From Ferdinandcohnia salidurans (GTDB taxonomy: Bacteria > Bacillota > Bacilli > Bacillales > Bacillaceae_L): a stretch of 64,000 bases of DNA. The first letter of the stretch is position 1. The number at the start of each line of letters is the position of its first letter. Both the position numbers and the translations under genes were made by a program. Under the pieces are notes generated by a model. That model did no database searches. It was not told where the DNA came from and was given only the letters and a program-made list of their open reading frames with translations. The DNA lies in assembly GCF_042680725.1 (NCBI RefSeq), contig NZ_JBHUEK010000031.1, positions 1-64,000 of the forward strand, given 5' to 3'. Below are positions 26,079 through 34,648 of this stretch, piece by piece.

Positions 26079-26837
26079 ATGAGTGAAAAAACAGTTGAAT
26101 TTCATGTAACTCGTCAGGATACTCCAGATTCTGAACCATATGTAATCAAATTCAAGGTTCCTTACCGTAAAAATATGAACGTAATTTCTGCATTAATGGA
26201 ATTCCGTCGTAATCCGGTAGATATTAATGGAAATCAAGTTGCCCCAATTACTTGGGATATGAACTGTTTGGAAGAGGTTTGCGGTGCATGTTCAATGGTT
26301 ATCAATGGTAAACCTCGCCAATCATGTTCAGCACTTATTGATCAACTTGAACAACCAATTAAACTTGAACCAATGAAGACATTCCCTATCGTTCGTGACC
26401 TACAAATTGACCGTAGTAGAATGTTTGATTCATTGAAAAAAGTAAAAGCTTGGATCCCAATCGATGGAACTTACGACTTGGGTCCTGGACCTCGTATGCC
26501 TGAGAAAAAGCGTCAATGGGCATATGAATTATCAAAATGTATGACATGTGGTGTTTGTCTTGAAGCATGTCCTAATGTTAACAGCCAGTCTGATTTCATT
26601 GGTCCAGCACCATTATCACAAGTACGTTTATTCAACGCACATCCAACTGGTGCTATGAATAAAGCTGAACGTTTAGAAACAATTATGGGAGACGGAGGCC
26701 TTGCAAACTGTGGTAACTCACAAAACTGTGTACAGTCTTGTCCAAAAGGTATTCCACTCACTACTTCAATTGCAGCTCTAAACAGAGACACATCTATCCA
26801 AGCATTCAGAAATATGTTTGGTAGTGACCAAGTCTAA
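26079..26837 (+). CDS. sdhB: succinate dehydrogenase iron-sulfur subunit
   Basis: A 252-residue electron-transfer subunit with three clusters: [2Fe-2S] ligands in CLEEVCGACSMVING, and [4Fe-4S]/[3Fe-4S] ligands in CMTCGVCLEACP and CGNSQNCVQSCPKGIP. ATG at 26079 follows AAGGAGG, which overlaps the end of sdhA; the two genes are separated by one base. Confidence 0.97.
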   Translation: MSEKTVEFHVTRQDTPDSEPYVIKFKVPYRKNMNVISALMEFRRNPVDINGNQVAPITWDMNCLEEVCGACSMVINGKPRQSCSALIDQLEQPIKLEPMKTFPIVRDLQIDRSRMFDSLKKVKAWIPIDGTYDLGPGPRMPEKKRQWAYELSKCMTCGVCLEACPNVNSQSDFIGPAPLSQVRLFNAHPTGAMNKAERLETIMGDGGLANCGNSQNCVQSCPKGIPLTTSIAALNRDTSIQAFRNMFGSDQV

Positions 26838-26848
26838 TAGAAACATTG

Positions 26849-26888
26849 AAAGCACTCCTTCATGTCATATGGAGGAGTGCTTTTTTTA
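26849..26888 (+). terminator. terminator of sdhCAB
   Basis: AGCACTCCT and AGGAGTGCT arms followed by seven T residues. Confidence 0.88.
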
Positions 26889-26995
26889 CGAAGAGTTTTT
26901 AAAAGTATACCTCATAGAAGGCATTAAAATTCCCCATTAGAATAACGCACCACTTAACTGCAATTTGAATAATCTTATGTAAGGGAGCTATTGGA

Positions 26996-27445
26996 ATGAA
27001 GCATATTACGTATATCGATGAATTTGAGACATGGGAGAATACATTTGAATTTTATCAACCAATTCAGGTACGCTTTTCCGAAACAGATATGTTTGGACAT
27101 TTAAACAATACAGTCCCCTTTGCTTACTTTGAGGAAGCAAGAATTCAATATTTTAATCATGTAGGGTTTATGCAAAGGTGGACTGACAAATCAAGCGAAA
27201 CAATCCCGGTGGTTGCAAACCAACAATGTGATTATTTGAAACAAGTCTATTTCGGTGAACAACTTAAACTGTATGCGAAAATAAATCATCTTGGCAATTC
27301 CTCAATGGATATTCATTATATGGCTAAAGATAAAGAAGGATCCGTTTGTTTTGTCGGTAGGAGTACACTTGTTCAAATGTCAAAGCGAACAGGAAAAGGT
27401 GAGCCATGGTCTGAAGAGATGAAGCAAATGTTAAAAAATCACTAA
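26996..27445 (+). CDS. ysmA: acyl-CoA thioesterase, hot-dog fold (YsmA-like)
   Basis: A 149-residue 4-hydroxybenzoyl-CoA thioesterase-type protein. VRFSETDMFGHLNNTVPFAYFEEARIQ shows the Asp and HLNN features of the active-site helix. The substrate is not known. It lies between sdhB and gerE as in B. subtilis, with AAGGGAG before the ATG. Confidence 0.85.
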   Translation: MKHITYIDEFETWENTFEFYQPIQVRFSETDMFGHLNNTVPFAYFEEARIQYFNHVGFMQRWTDKSSETIPVVANQQCDYLKQVYFGEQLKLYAKINHLGNSSMDIHYMAKDKEGSVCFVGRSTLVQMSKRTGKGEPWSEEMKQMLKNH

Positions 27446-27533
27446 CCTATAATATATGAGTCAAATAAAACAAAAATACCAATACATCTAAAAATGGACG
27501 CAAAAAAGTCTACATATCAACCTTTTAACAGTC

Positions 27534-27561
27534 ACAGCAACACTCTCCTTCTCATATTATA
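27534..27561 (+). promoter_or_regulatory. possible SigK promoter of gerE
   Basis: CATATTATA at 27553-27561 matches the SigK -10 pattern CATAnnnTA; AC dinucleotides lie 12-18 bases upstream where the -35 AC is expected. gerE is a SigK-dependent gene in B. subtilis. Confidence 0.5.
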
Positions 27562-27625
27562 TGGTGACTAAATATATACCCATCCAGTAGTTCAGCTTGA
27601 ACCTTAGCAAGGAGGGTTACAATAC

Positions 27626-27850
27626 TTGAAGGAGAAAGAGTTTCAACCAAAACCGCTACTAACAAAGAGAGAAAGAGAAGTTTTTGAATTACTAGTTCAA
27701 GACAAAACAACGAAAGATATCGCAAGTGAGCTATTCATAAGCGAAAAAACAGTTCGTAACCACATATCGAATGCGATGCAGAAGCTGGGAGTAAAGGGGC
27801 GTTCTCAAGCAGTTGTAGAGCTCCTTCGTATGGGAGAACTTGAACTTTAA
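27626..27850 (+). CDS. gerE: late mother-cell transcription factor GerE
   Basis: A 74-residue LuxR/FixJ-type DNA-binding protein consisting almost only of the helix-turn-helix domain (LTKREREVFELLVQDKTTKD, then SEKTVRNHISNAMQKLGVKG). It is nearly identical to B. subtilis GerE as I recall it. It controls spore-coat genes late in sporulation in the mother cell. Start is a TTG with AAGGAGGG nine bases upstream. Confidence 0.98.
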   Translation: MKEKEFQPKPLLTKREREVFELLVQDKTTKDIASELFISEKTVRNHISNAMQKLGVKGRSQAVVELLRMGELEL

Positions 27851-27855
27851 GTATT

Positions 27856-27890
27856 ACCGGTTACCTTTTACTTATGTAAGGTAGCCGGTT
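27856..27890 (+). terminator. terminator-like hairpin after gerE
   Basis: ACCGGTTACCTT and AAGGTAGCCGGT pair with one mismatch; the tail (TACTTATTT) is only moderately T-rich. Confidence 0.5.
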
Positions 27891-28083
27891 ACTTATTTAG
27901 GGCATTTTACATATTTCCTAAATAACTTCAACTTGCTTTTTGCGCGAAAAAAGTAGAAAATAAGAATAATATAGTTTTTTTTCTTATACGATGCGTCTTT
28001 ACATTTTGCATACAATGAAGCAACTGTAATACAAGAGAAATCAGTTGGATTTTACCACTAACAATTTACTAGGAGAGGATGTA

Positions 28084-28542
28084 ATGACTGTTAAAGAGAG
28101 CAATGAAACAAAAGACTACCAAGTAATCGCAGATATCGAAAAATCACTTCGTTTTATCTCGGGCTTACTTAAACAAAAAGGCCGAGAAATCCTTAGCAAC
28201 TTTACAATTACAACACCCCAATTTATAGCTCTTCAATGGTTACTTGAACTTGGAGACATGACAATTGGTGAATTATCAAATAAAATGTACTTGGCTTGCA
28301 GCACGACAACAGATCTTGTAGACCGCATGGAAAAAAATTCGCTTGTAATGCGCGTAAAAGACCCAAAAGATCGTCGTGTCGTTCGAATTCATTTACTTGA
28401 AGAAGGAGAACGTATTATCGAAGAGGTAATCAAGAAAAGACAAGATTACCTACAGGAAATCATGGAAAACTTCTCTGGTGAAGAAGTTACCCAACTCGAA
28501 AAGAGTCTTAGAAAATTACATCAAGAAATGCGAGTAGAATGA
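28084..28542 (+). CDS. ysmB: MarR-family transcriptional regulator (YsmB)
   Basis: A 152-residue winged-helix regulator: MTIGELSNKMYLACSTTTDLVDRMEKNSLV is the recognition-helix region (about residues 72-98) and DPKDRRVVRIHLLEEG the wing. Targets are unknown. ATG at 28084 follows AGGAGAGGATGTA; the frame upstream is not coding. racE starts 10 bases after its stop, suggesting cotranscription. Confidence 0.88.
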   Translation: MTVKESNETKDYQVIADIEKSLRFISGLLKQKGREILSNFTITTPQFIALQWLLELGDMTIGELSNKMYLACSTTTDLVDRMEKNSLVMRVKDPKDRRVVRIHLLEEGERIIEEVIKKRQDYLQEIMENFSGEEVTQLEKSLRKLHQEMRVE

Positions 28543-28552
28543 GGCGAATCAT

Positions 28553-29347
28553 TTGAACAGACCAATCGGAGTTATCGATTCAGGGGTAGGCGGTTTAACC
28601 GTTGCTCGGGAAATAATTAGACAATTACCAAATGAAGAAATCATATATTTAGGTGATAACGCTAGGTGTCCTTATGGACCTAGACCTATAGAAGAAGTTC
28701 GTCAGTTTACGTGGGAGCTGACGAACTATTTATTGTCACATAAAATCAAAATGCTTGTCATTGCATGCAATACGGCTACTGCCCTGGTGTTGGATGAAAT
28801 TCAAGCTGAACTGTCAATTCCCGTAATTGGTGTCGTCTACCCAGGAGCAAGAACCGCCCTAAAGGTTACAAAAAATAATTATGTCGGAGTTATCGGCACA
28901 GTCAACACGATCGAAAGTGGTGCCTATGTAGATGCTCTAAAATCAATCAACAATCAAATCAATGTCGCAAGTCTTGCATGCCCACGATTTGTTCCAATCG
29001 TCGAGGCAGGAGAGTTCACTGGTCCCCATGCCGAACAAATTGTGGCTGAATCCCTAGAGGCCTTACGGGGTAAAGAAATCGACACCTTGATCCTTGGTTG
29101 TACCCATTATCCATTACTTCATAATACCATTCGGAACTATCTTGGAGATGGAATCAAACTAATTGACTCCGGTGCCGAGACAGCCCGTGAAGTGAGTACA
29201 GTGCTCTTCTATAGCGGACTATTGAATAAAAAACCGTCAAAAAAAGGCCACCTGTTCCTCACAACAGGCGAAAAAGAAATCTTCCAACAAATCGCCAGTA
29301 ACTGGTTTGAAGAACCGGTATATAATGTGAAATCGGTGAAATTGTAG
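28553..29347 (+). CDS. racE: glutamate racemase
   Basis: Makes D-glutamate for peptidoglycan, and in Bacillus also for poly-gamma-glutamate. A 264-residue protein with the two catalytic cysteines in IACNTATAL (Cys72) and LGCTHYPLL (about Cys183), and the N-terminal IGVIDSGVGGLTVAREI. The start is TTG with GAGGCG upstream. It follows ysmB as in B. subtilis. Confidence 0.96.
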   Translation: MNRPIGVIDSGVGGLTVAREIIRQLPNEEIIYLGDNARCPYGPRPIEEVRQFTWELTNYLLSHKIKMLVIACNTATALVLDEIQAELSIPVIGVVYPGARTALKVTKNNYVGVIGTVNTIESGAYVDALKSINNQINVASLACPRFVPIVEAGEFTGPHAEQIVAESLEALRGKEIDTLILGCTHYPLLHNTIRNYLGDGIKLIDSGAETAREVSTVLFYSGLLNKKPSKKGHLFLTTGEKEIFQQIASNWFEEPVYNVKSVKL

Positions 29348-29353
29348 GAGTAG

Positions 29354-29388
29354 AGAAAAAAAGTCCCGGGTGGGGCTTTTTTGTTATT
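29354..29388 (+). terminator. terminator of racE
   Basis: AAAAAAGTCCC and GGGGCTTTTTT arms close around a short loop. Confidence 0.8.
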
Positions 29389-29494
29389 AGAAATTCGGTA
29401 AGTCGGGATGATGCTAGGACATAAGAGGTACGCGTACTCGTTTAATAGCAAGAGTGTGTTTCGTGAGTCGAGTCTAGAGTTAAAGATGCATATG

Positions 29495-29880
29495 CTCGAA
29501 GGAAAAAAGAGTAAGCGTGTACTGCAAGAATAGTTTAGCGGTACAAGCTTGAAGGAAAAAAGAGTAAGCGTGTCCCGCAAGAGTAGTTTAGCGGTACACG
29601 CTCGAAGGAAAAACGAAGAAGCATGTCCCGCAAGAGTAGTTTAGCGGTACACGCTCGAAGGAAAAACGAAGAAGCATGTCCCGCAAGAGTAGTTTAGCGG
29701 TACACGCTCGAAGGAAAAAAGAGTAAGCATGTACCGCAAGAGTAGTTTAGCGGTACACACTCGAAGGAAAAAAGAGTAAGCATGCCCCGCAAGAATAGTT
29801 TAGCGGTACACGCTCGAAGGAAAAAAGAAGAAGCGTGTCCCGCAAGAGTAGTTTAGCGCTGCACGCTCAAAGGAAAAAAC
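29495..29880. repeat. tandem array of 53-bp hairpin repeats
   Basis: Eight starts of CTCGAAGGAAAAA (with small changes) occur at 29495, 29548, 29601, 29654, 29707, 29760, 29813 and 29866, a period of exactly 53 bases throughout. Each of the seven complete units contains a hairpin, in consensus GCGTGTCCCGC and GCGGTACACGC around AAGAGTAGTTTA. Units 3 and 4 are identical; the others differ at a few sites. The period is not a multiple of three, so the array is not coding. There are no variable spacers. It lies between the convergent racE and NERD genes; the 100 bases before it (29389-29494) show nothing I can assign. Confidence 0.95.
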
Positions 29881-29968
29881 TAAATAACCTGTAACGAAAA
29901 CACTATATATTGAACCAGAACAGCATTCCACTCATGAGTAGAAATTAGCTTTATTTTGAAAACATGAA

Positions 29969-30898
29969 TCACTCTTTAGCCTTATAATATGAATATTTTC
30001 CCGATGATACGAAATTGTAATTACTCGCAAGGATTTTTCTGATAGTTCTTTTATCTTTTATAACCTTGCACCAATCAAAAACCGTCATCGTTGTAATTTT
30101 CAGATCCGGAAAAAGCAGTCTTAACTCCTCCACACTTCTAATTACAGCTGCTTCAATATCCTCATTATTCCCGCATTTACCACAAACCAGCTTGTATTGA
30201 TTCCCAATCTCCATAAACCCATTCCAACACTCCCCACACAATATCCCTTTTTTAAATTCATCAAAACAATACTTTGGTAGCAATGAGAAAGGAGACTTTT
30301 TAATATGTAACGAAAGCAATTTTTTTGCTAACGTTTGATGTGTATTAGAAATTTTTGATGGCTGCGCATTTAAGGTGCGTATAAAACGATTAAGTTGAGG
30401 CTGAAATACAATTGGTAGATTTGGTGGAACTTCGTAGAGGTAGAATTCGGGATTTATAAAAATGAGGTGGCCTTCGACGGTGAGGTTGGGACCGAGTTGT
30501 TGGAGTAATTGTCTTAGCAGAGAGGTACTTCGGGATAGCTGTAGAAGGGGATTCTTGATCTCTTTCCTAGTTGATAAGCTTTTCCATTGGTCTCCTTTTA
30601 CTATGTAATCACCTTCAAAGTTCTTTACTTCGAATATGTGAATCTTGGGTGGGGAAATAAGTAGTGAATCAATTTGATAATGAGTGCTGTTCGTTTCTAG
30701 AAGCAAGTCGTTGATGGTAAGGGAATCAAGTGAAAGACTTTCCATACGCTGATCAAACATTGTTTCTCCAATGAAACCTTTTTCGAGCGTAATGATTTGA
30801 TTCTCGATTTTTTCAGGGACTTTCTTTCGTGCTCGGTTAGACTTTAGGAGTTGTAATTCAAGAGGTTCAGTACGTTTTTTAATTATCAAACACAACAC
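29969..30898 (-). CDS. NERD-domain protein with C-terminal zinc-ribbon-like motif
   Basis: A 309-residue protein. The nuclease-related domain (NERD) spans about residues 35-160: GFIGETMFDQRM, then YQIDSLLISPPKIHIFEVKN, where the D and the E-V-K fit the PD-(D/E)XK-like core. The C-terminal part has two cysteine pairs (CGEC, and CGKC 20-25 residues later), suggesting a zinc ribbon, then a basic tail. NERD proteins are common in Bacillaceae and their function is unsettled; a role in DNA processing is inferred from the fold. It stands alone, facing the 53-bp array. Confidence 0.8.
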   Translation of the reverse strand: MLCLIIKKRTEPLELQLLKSNRARKKVPEKIENQIITLEKGFIGETMFDQRMESLSLDSLTINDLLLETNSTHYQIDSLLISPPKIHIFEVKNFEGDYIVKGDQWKSLSTRKEIKNPLLQLSRSTSLLRQLLQQLGPNLTVEGHLIFINPEFYLYEVPPNLPIVFQPQLNRFIRTLNAQPSKISNTHQTLAKKLLSLHIKKSPFSLLPKYCFDEFKKGILCGECWNGFMEIGNQYKLVCGKCGNNEDIEAAVIRSVEELRLLFPDLKITTMTVFDWCKVIKDKRTIRKILASNYNFVSSGKYSYYKAKE

Positions 30899-31053
30899 AT
30901 CCTATCGAAATATTTAAATCTTACTCCTTTATTTTACAATCTATTTCCTTCTAAAATCAAAACATTTTGTCCATTTTTTTCATGAAAAAGCGGTCTAATT
31001 TGAAAAGAGGGCTCGTATACATAGTAGTACAAACTGCCTTAGGAGGGAAAAGA

Positions 31054-32124
31054 ATGCGTAAAATAACTAAATCTGCAATAGCTGCAACAGTTGTTACATC
31101 TACAGTTCTACTTTCAGGATGTGGCTTATTTGGTGGAGAGGAAGAAGTTAAACAAATGGATCCACCTAAAAACGAAGCGGTGGATGAGACAGTAGCAAAG
31201 GGGGATAACTCAGAAACTGAAGCTACTGAGGCTACTGACCAAGAGGAAGCTACAACTGAAACAGTAAAACGTGACCTGTATCTAATTGATAATAGTGGTC
31301 TAGTAGTACCATATACTGTAGATCTTCCGAAGACAGATGCTGCGGCAAGACAAGTCCTTGAATATCTAGTAGCGGGTGGCCCGTTAAATGAAATGCTGCC
31401 AGATGGATTTAGAGCGGTTATTCCACAGGATACGGTTGTGGATGTGAAATTGGAGGATGGCACGATTACAGCTGACTTCTCGAAGGAATTTGGCACTTAT
31501 AATCCTGAGGATGAAGCAAAAATCTTACAAGCCATTACTTGGACATTAACCCAATTTGATAATGTAAATAACGTTGTAATTAGCGTAAATGGATATAAAT
31601 TAGATGAAATGCCTGTTAATAGTACTCCGATTCCGACGGATTTGAGTAGAGCCGATGGGATTAACATTGATAACAGCGGAGTAGTCGATATTACAAATAG
31701 CCGCCCTGTGACACTCTATTTCTATGTGCAAAATGAAGACGCAGAGTACTATGTACCTGTAACGAAGCGTATTGAAAATACTGGAGATGACAGAGTTTCT
31801 GCAGTAGTTAATGCGCTAATTGATGGACCTAATATGTCTTCGAATTTAATAAGCGAAATTCACCAAGATGTAAAACTACTAGGTGCGAAAGTGGAAGATG
31901 GCAATGTTACTCTAGATTTTAATGAAGCTATCTTTGGTAGCTTTAACGAGAAAATGATCTCTAAGCATGTTATTAACTCGTTAGTATTATCTTTAACTGA
32001 GCAGCCTGAAGTGAAGAGTGTTGCTATCACGGTAAATGGAAGTGAAGATGTGGTTACTGAGGATGGGAAATCCCTAACTGAACCAGTAACACGTCCAGCA
32101 AATGTGAATACAGGTAGTTTCTAA
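31054..32124 (+). CDS. gerM: spore germination/sporulation lipoprotein GerM
   Basis: A 356-residue lipoprotein. A signal peptide (MRKITKSAIAATVVTSTVLL) ends in the lipobox LSGC, with Cys at about residue 26. An acidic linker (30-75) leads to two GerMN domains, at about 85-190 and 230-330. In B. subtilis GerM is needed for sporulation and germination, and works with the SpoIIIA-SpoIIQ channel between mother cell and forespore. ATG at 31054 follows TTAGGAGGG; the open frame before it is intergenic. Confidence 0.92.
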   Translation: MRKITKSAIAATVVTSTVLLSGCGLFGGEEEVKQMDPPKNEAVDETVAKGDNSETEATEATDQEEATTETVKRDLYLIDNSGLVVPYTVDLPKTDAAARQVLEYLVAGGPLNEMLPDGFRAVIPQDTVVDVKLEDGTITADFSKEFGTYNPEDEAKILQAITWTLTQFDNVNNVVISVNGYKLDEMPVNSTPIPTDLSRADGINIDNSGVVDITNSRPVTLYFYVQNEDAEYYVPVTKRIENTGDDRVSAVVNALIDGPNMSSNLISEIHQDVKLLGAKVEDGNVTLDFNEAIFGSFNEKMISKHVINSLVLSLTEQPEVKSVAITVNGSEDVVTEDGKSLTEPVTRPANVNTGSF

Positions 32125-32263
32125 AAAGAGAGAGGGTGTGGACATTGTTCACACCTTTTTCTTATGGGAGACGATAGAAAAACAAAATTTTGCTATACTA
32201 TATAAAGGATGGTGGGCAGTGTGTAGCCTGCTTTTTAAAGGACAGACAGGGGGTTTTTATTTT

Positions 32264-33013
32264 TTGAGAGTTGATGGACGATTACATAATCAGTTACGAC
32301 CGATTCAGTTTGAAGTGAATTATATCAAACATCCTGAGGGGTCGGTTTTAATTACGATTGGGGATACAAAGGTCATTTGTAATGCGAGCATTGATGATAG
32401 GGTGCCTCCTTTTATGAGGGGTTCTGGTAAGGGTTGGATTACAGCGGAGTACTCAATGCTCCCGAGAGCGACTGAACAGCGGAATATGAGAGAAGCGACT
32501 AAAGGAAAAATCTCCGGAAGAACGATGGAAATTCAGCGTTTAATTGGGCGTGCTCTACGATCAGTAGTTAATCTTGAGCAGCTCGGTGAAAAAACAATTT
32601 GGATTGATTGTGACGTCATTCAGGCGGATGGTGGTACAAGGACAGCCTCGATAACCGGTGCTTTTGTGGCGATGGTCCTTGCAATACATAAAATCTATCA
32701 AGGTAAAAAGATGAGTTCATTTCCCATCACAGATTTTTTAGCGGCTACTTCAGTGGGAATTGATCCTGAAAAAGGGGAAATTCTGGATTTAAATTACATA
32801 GAGGATTCGGCTGCAAATGTTGATATGAATGTTGTGATGACTGGAGCGGGAGAGTTTGTTGAGCTTCAAGGAACAGGGGAAGAATCGACCTTTTCACGAC
32901 AGCAGCTACAAACATTATTAGAATTAGCCGAAAAAGGGATTACCGAGTTGATACAGGCGCAGAGAGCTGCATTAGGAGATTTAGTAGACTTAATTGGAAA
33001 GAAGGACTCTTAA
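32264..33013 (+). CDS. rph: ribonuclease PH
   Basis: A phosphorolytic 3'-5' exoribonuclease that trims tRNA 3' ends; 249 residues. Signature parts are RPIQFEVNYIKHPEGSVLI, DRVPPFMRGSGKGWITAEYS, GRTMEIQRLIGRALRSVV and DCDVIQADGGTRTASITGA. The start is a TTG at 32264, with AGGGGG about nine bases upstream, giving LRVDGRLHNQLRPI in line with the B. subtilis MRHDGRQHDELRPI; the earlier open frame is not coding. Confidence 0.95.
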   Translation: MRVDGRLHNQLRPIQFEVNYIKHPEGSVLITIGDTKVICNASIDDRVPPFMRGSGKGWITAEYSMLPRATEQRNMREATKGKISGRTMEIQRLIGRALRSVVNLEQLGEKTIWIDCDVIQADGGTRTASITGAFVAMVLAIHKIYQGKKMSSFPITDFLAATSVGIDPEKGEILDLNYIEDSAANVDMNVVMTGAGEFVELQGTGEESTFSRQQLQTLLELAEKGITELIQAQRAALGDLVDLIGKKDS

Positions 33014-33014
33014 C

Positions 33015-33620
33015 GTGAAGGAAATCATGATTGCTACTAAAAATAAAGGGAAAGTAAAGGAATTTAGAGATTTATTTGCAAGCAAAGGTATAGACGTAAA
33101 ATCATTGGTCGACTATCCCAATATAGAGGATATTGAAGAAACGGGCGTAACATTTGCAGAAAATGCCCAAATAAAAGCAGAAGCTATTGCTAAAAAGCTC
33201 CACATACCTGTTATAGCAGATGATTCTGGACTTGCAATTGACTATCTAGAGGGTAGACCTGGCGTCTATTCAGCTAGATATGCTGGTGAGCATAAAAATG
33301 ATGTGGATAACCTTAATAAAGTATTAGAAGAATTAAAAGGAGTTCCCGATGAAAAAAGAACGGCTAGATTCCATTGTGCACTAGCTTTGGCAATTCCCGG
33401 AGAAAAAACGGAAATTGTAGAGGGAACCTGTGAGGGTGTCATTACGGATACGCCTGTTGGGGAAAATGGATTCGGCTATGACCCAATCTTTTTTGTGCCT
33501 GTTAAGGGTAAAACAATGGCTGAATTATCAAAAGATGAGAAAAATCTTATTAGCCATCGTGGGAATGCACTTAGAAAACTAGACGAGCTGTTAAAAGATC
33601 GTGAGGAGTTTCAAAGATGA
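33015..33620 (+). CDS. rdgB: XTP/dITP diphosphatase
   Basis: Hydrolyses non-canonical purine triphosphates (XTP, ITP, dITP). A 201-residue HAM1/RdgB protein with the N-terminal IATKNKGKVKEF, the metal site ADDSGLAIDYLEGRPGVYSARYAG, and SHRGNALRKL at the C-terminus. GTG at 33015 is favoured: AGAAGGA lies within the rph end and the start gives MKEIMIATKNK, as in the family. It begins two bases after rph and overlaps the next gene by four. Confidence 0.94.
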   Translation: MKEIMIATKNKGKVKEFRDLFASKGIDVKSLVDYPNIEDIEETGVTFAENAQIKAEAIAKKLHIPVIADDSGLAIDYLEGRPGVYSARYAGEHKNDVDNLNKVLEELKGVPDEKRTARFHCALALAIPGEKTEIVEGTCEGVITDTPVGENGFGYDPIFFVPVKGKTMAELSKDEKNLISHRGNALRKLDELLKDREEFQR

Positions 33621-34126
33621 AGGTATTAATTTTGAGTGACAGTCATGGATTAACAAAGGAATTACTCGACATTAAGGAGCGGCATAAGAATGATGTGGAA
33701 TTTATGCTTCATCTCGGGGATTCTGAGTTGTCATCTCAATCAGAAGAAATGAGTGGATTTTCAGTAGTCAGAGGAAATTGTGATTTTGACTCTAACTACC
33801 CGAATGATATGATTATTCTTTTAAATGGGCTTAAGGTATATTTAACACATGGTCATTTATATAATGTAAAAATGTCATTAATGAATCTATCCTATCGTGC
33901 TAGAGAAGTCGGAGCATCTATTGTTTGTTTCGGACATTCACATATAGCGGGGGCTGAATTAATTGACGATGTTTTATTTATTAATCCAGGTAGTTTCCGC
34001 TTGCCAAGAATGCGCAAGGAAAGAACTTATGTAATAGTAGAGGTTGATAATAATCAAGCTGATGTTGTTTTTTACGATAGTGAAGGAAATGTTGTTGAGG
34101 AGTTATCAACCAAGGTAAACTTATGA
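33617..34126 (+). CDS. ysnB: YfcE/MJ0936-type phosphoesterase (YsnB)
   Basis: A 169-residue calcineurin-like phosphodiesterase. Metal-binding motifs are seen in order: SDSHG (near 7-11), LHLGDSE, GNCD, THGHLYN and GHSHIAG. The physiological substrate is not known. Its ATG overlaps the rdgB stop (ATGA), and the three genes rph, rdgB and ysnB form one unit as in B. subtilis. Confidence 0.92.
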   Translation: MKVLILSDSHGLTKELLDIKERHKNDVEFMLHLGDSELSSQSEEMSGFSVVRGNCDFDSNYPNDMIILLNGLKVYLTHGHLYNVKMSLMNLSYRAREVGASIVCFGHSHIAGAELIDDVLFINPGSFRLPRMRKERTYVIVEVDNNQADVVFYDSEGNVVEELSTKVNL

Positions 34127-34138
34127 TACAATAGCTTA

Positions 34139-34164
34139 GGGAGTAAAAAAATACTCCCTTTTAA
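34139..34164 (+). terminator. terminator after ysnB
   Basis: GGGAGTA and TACTCCC arms followed by TTTT. Confidence 0.8.
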
Positions 34165-34184
34165 AATTTTTTCTTCAAAATGTG

Positions 34185-34213
34185 TTGACATCTGATTCCT
34201 ATCTGACTATAAT
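34185..34213 (+). promoter_or_regulatory. consensus SigA promoter of the tRNA-Arg gene
   Basis: TTGACA, 17 bases, TATAAT: a full consensus match, as expected for a stable-RNA promoter. It is about 40 bases before the tRNA. Confidence 0.92.
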
Positions 34214-34252
34214 AAAAAATGTCGCTAATAACTTAGCGGGAAAAATTAAAAT

Positions 34253-34619
34253 GTCCCAGTAGCTCAGCAGGATAGAGCAACGGCCTTCAAGAAAATAGGA
34301 GCCTCTATAAGGAAAGAAGAACTTATAGAGTGGACGACACTATATCGGTGAAGCCTTAACAGTTTTCAGCTGATGGTAATACCGAGGAAACTTATGTCTC
34401 GTATGAGATTGAGGAGATTCGAATGATCAAGTAAATTGATGGTAGAAACTCCAAAGAATAATCTTCAAATGATTATCATGAGGTTCCGTAGAGACTACAC
34501 GTGTCGCACCTGAAATGGTGAAGATATAGTCCAGACTACAAACAACAATTGTTGGTGACGAAAGTCATAGTGGTAAGCTAAGCCGTCGGTCGGGAGTTCG
34601 AATCTCTCCTGGGACGCCA
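34253..34619 (+). tRNA. tRNA-Arg(UCU), interrupted by a group I intron
   Basis: Exons are 34253-34287 and 34578-34619. Joined, they give a full cloverleaf: acceptor GTCCCAG/CTGGGAC, D stem GCTC/GAGC, anticodon stem ACGGC/GCCGT, anticodon loop CTTCTAA, variable loop CGGTC, T stem GGGAG/CTCTC with loop TTCGAAT, discriminator G and encoded CCA at 34617-34619. The anticodon is UCU, decoding AGA and AGG, both very common in this window. The interruption lies between U34 and C35, so no functional anticodon exists until splicing. Unless another copy exists in the genome, the intron must splice well for the cell to translate. Confidence 0.95.
34288..34577 (+). mobile_element. group I intron in the tRNA-Arg anticodon
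   Basis: 290 nt, no ORF inside. P1 pairs exon/intron CTTC (34285-34288) with GGAG (34298-34301), giving the required U-G pair at the 5' splice site. P2 is CTCTATAAG/CTTATAGAG (34303-34330). P3 is CGACAC (34335-34340) with GTGTCG (34501-34506). P7 is GACTA (34493-34497) with TAGTC (34527-34531). P8 is CACC/GGTG. The S element AAGATATAGTCC is at 34521-34532 and an R-like element at about 34483-34501. A P9-like GACGAAAGTC hairpin with a GAAA loop follows, and the terminal G is 34577. Group I introns in tRNA anticodon loops are known from cyanobacteria and proteobacteria. Confidence 0.95.
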
Positions 34620-34631
34620 TTTTACATAATC
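34616..34631 (+). repeat. 16-bp direct repeat, left copy
   Basis: GCCATTTTACATAATC; its first four bases are the discriminator G and CCA end of the tRNA. The identical 16 bases recur at 35251-35266. Confidence 0.9.
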
Positions 34632-34648
34632 GTAAATAACGTCATATG

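Noticed and set aside
29495..29880. CRISPR array
   Set aside because: The units follow each other without variable spacers, the whole 53-base unit is conserved, and no cas genes are near.
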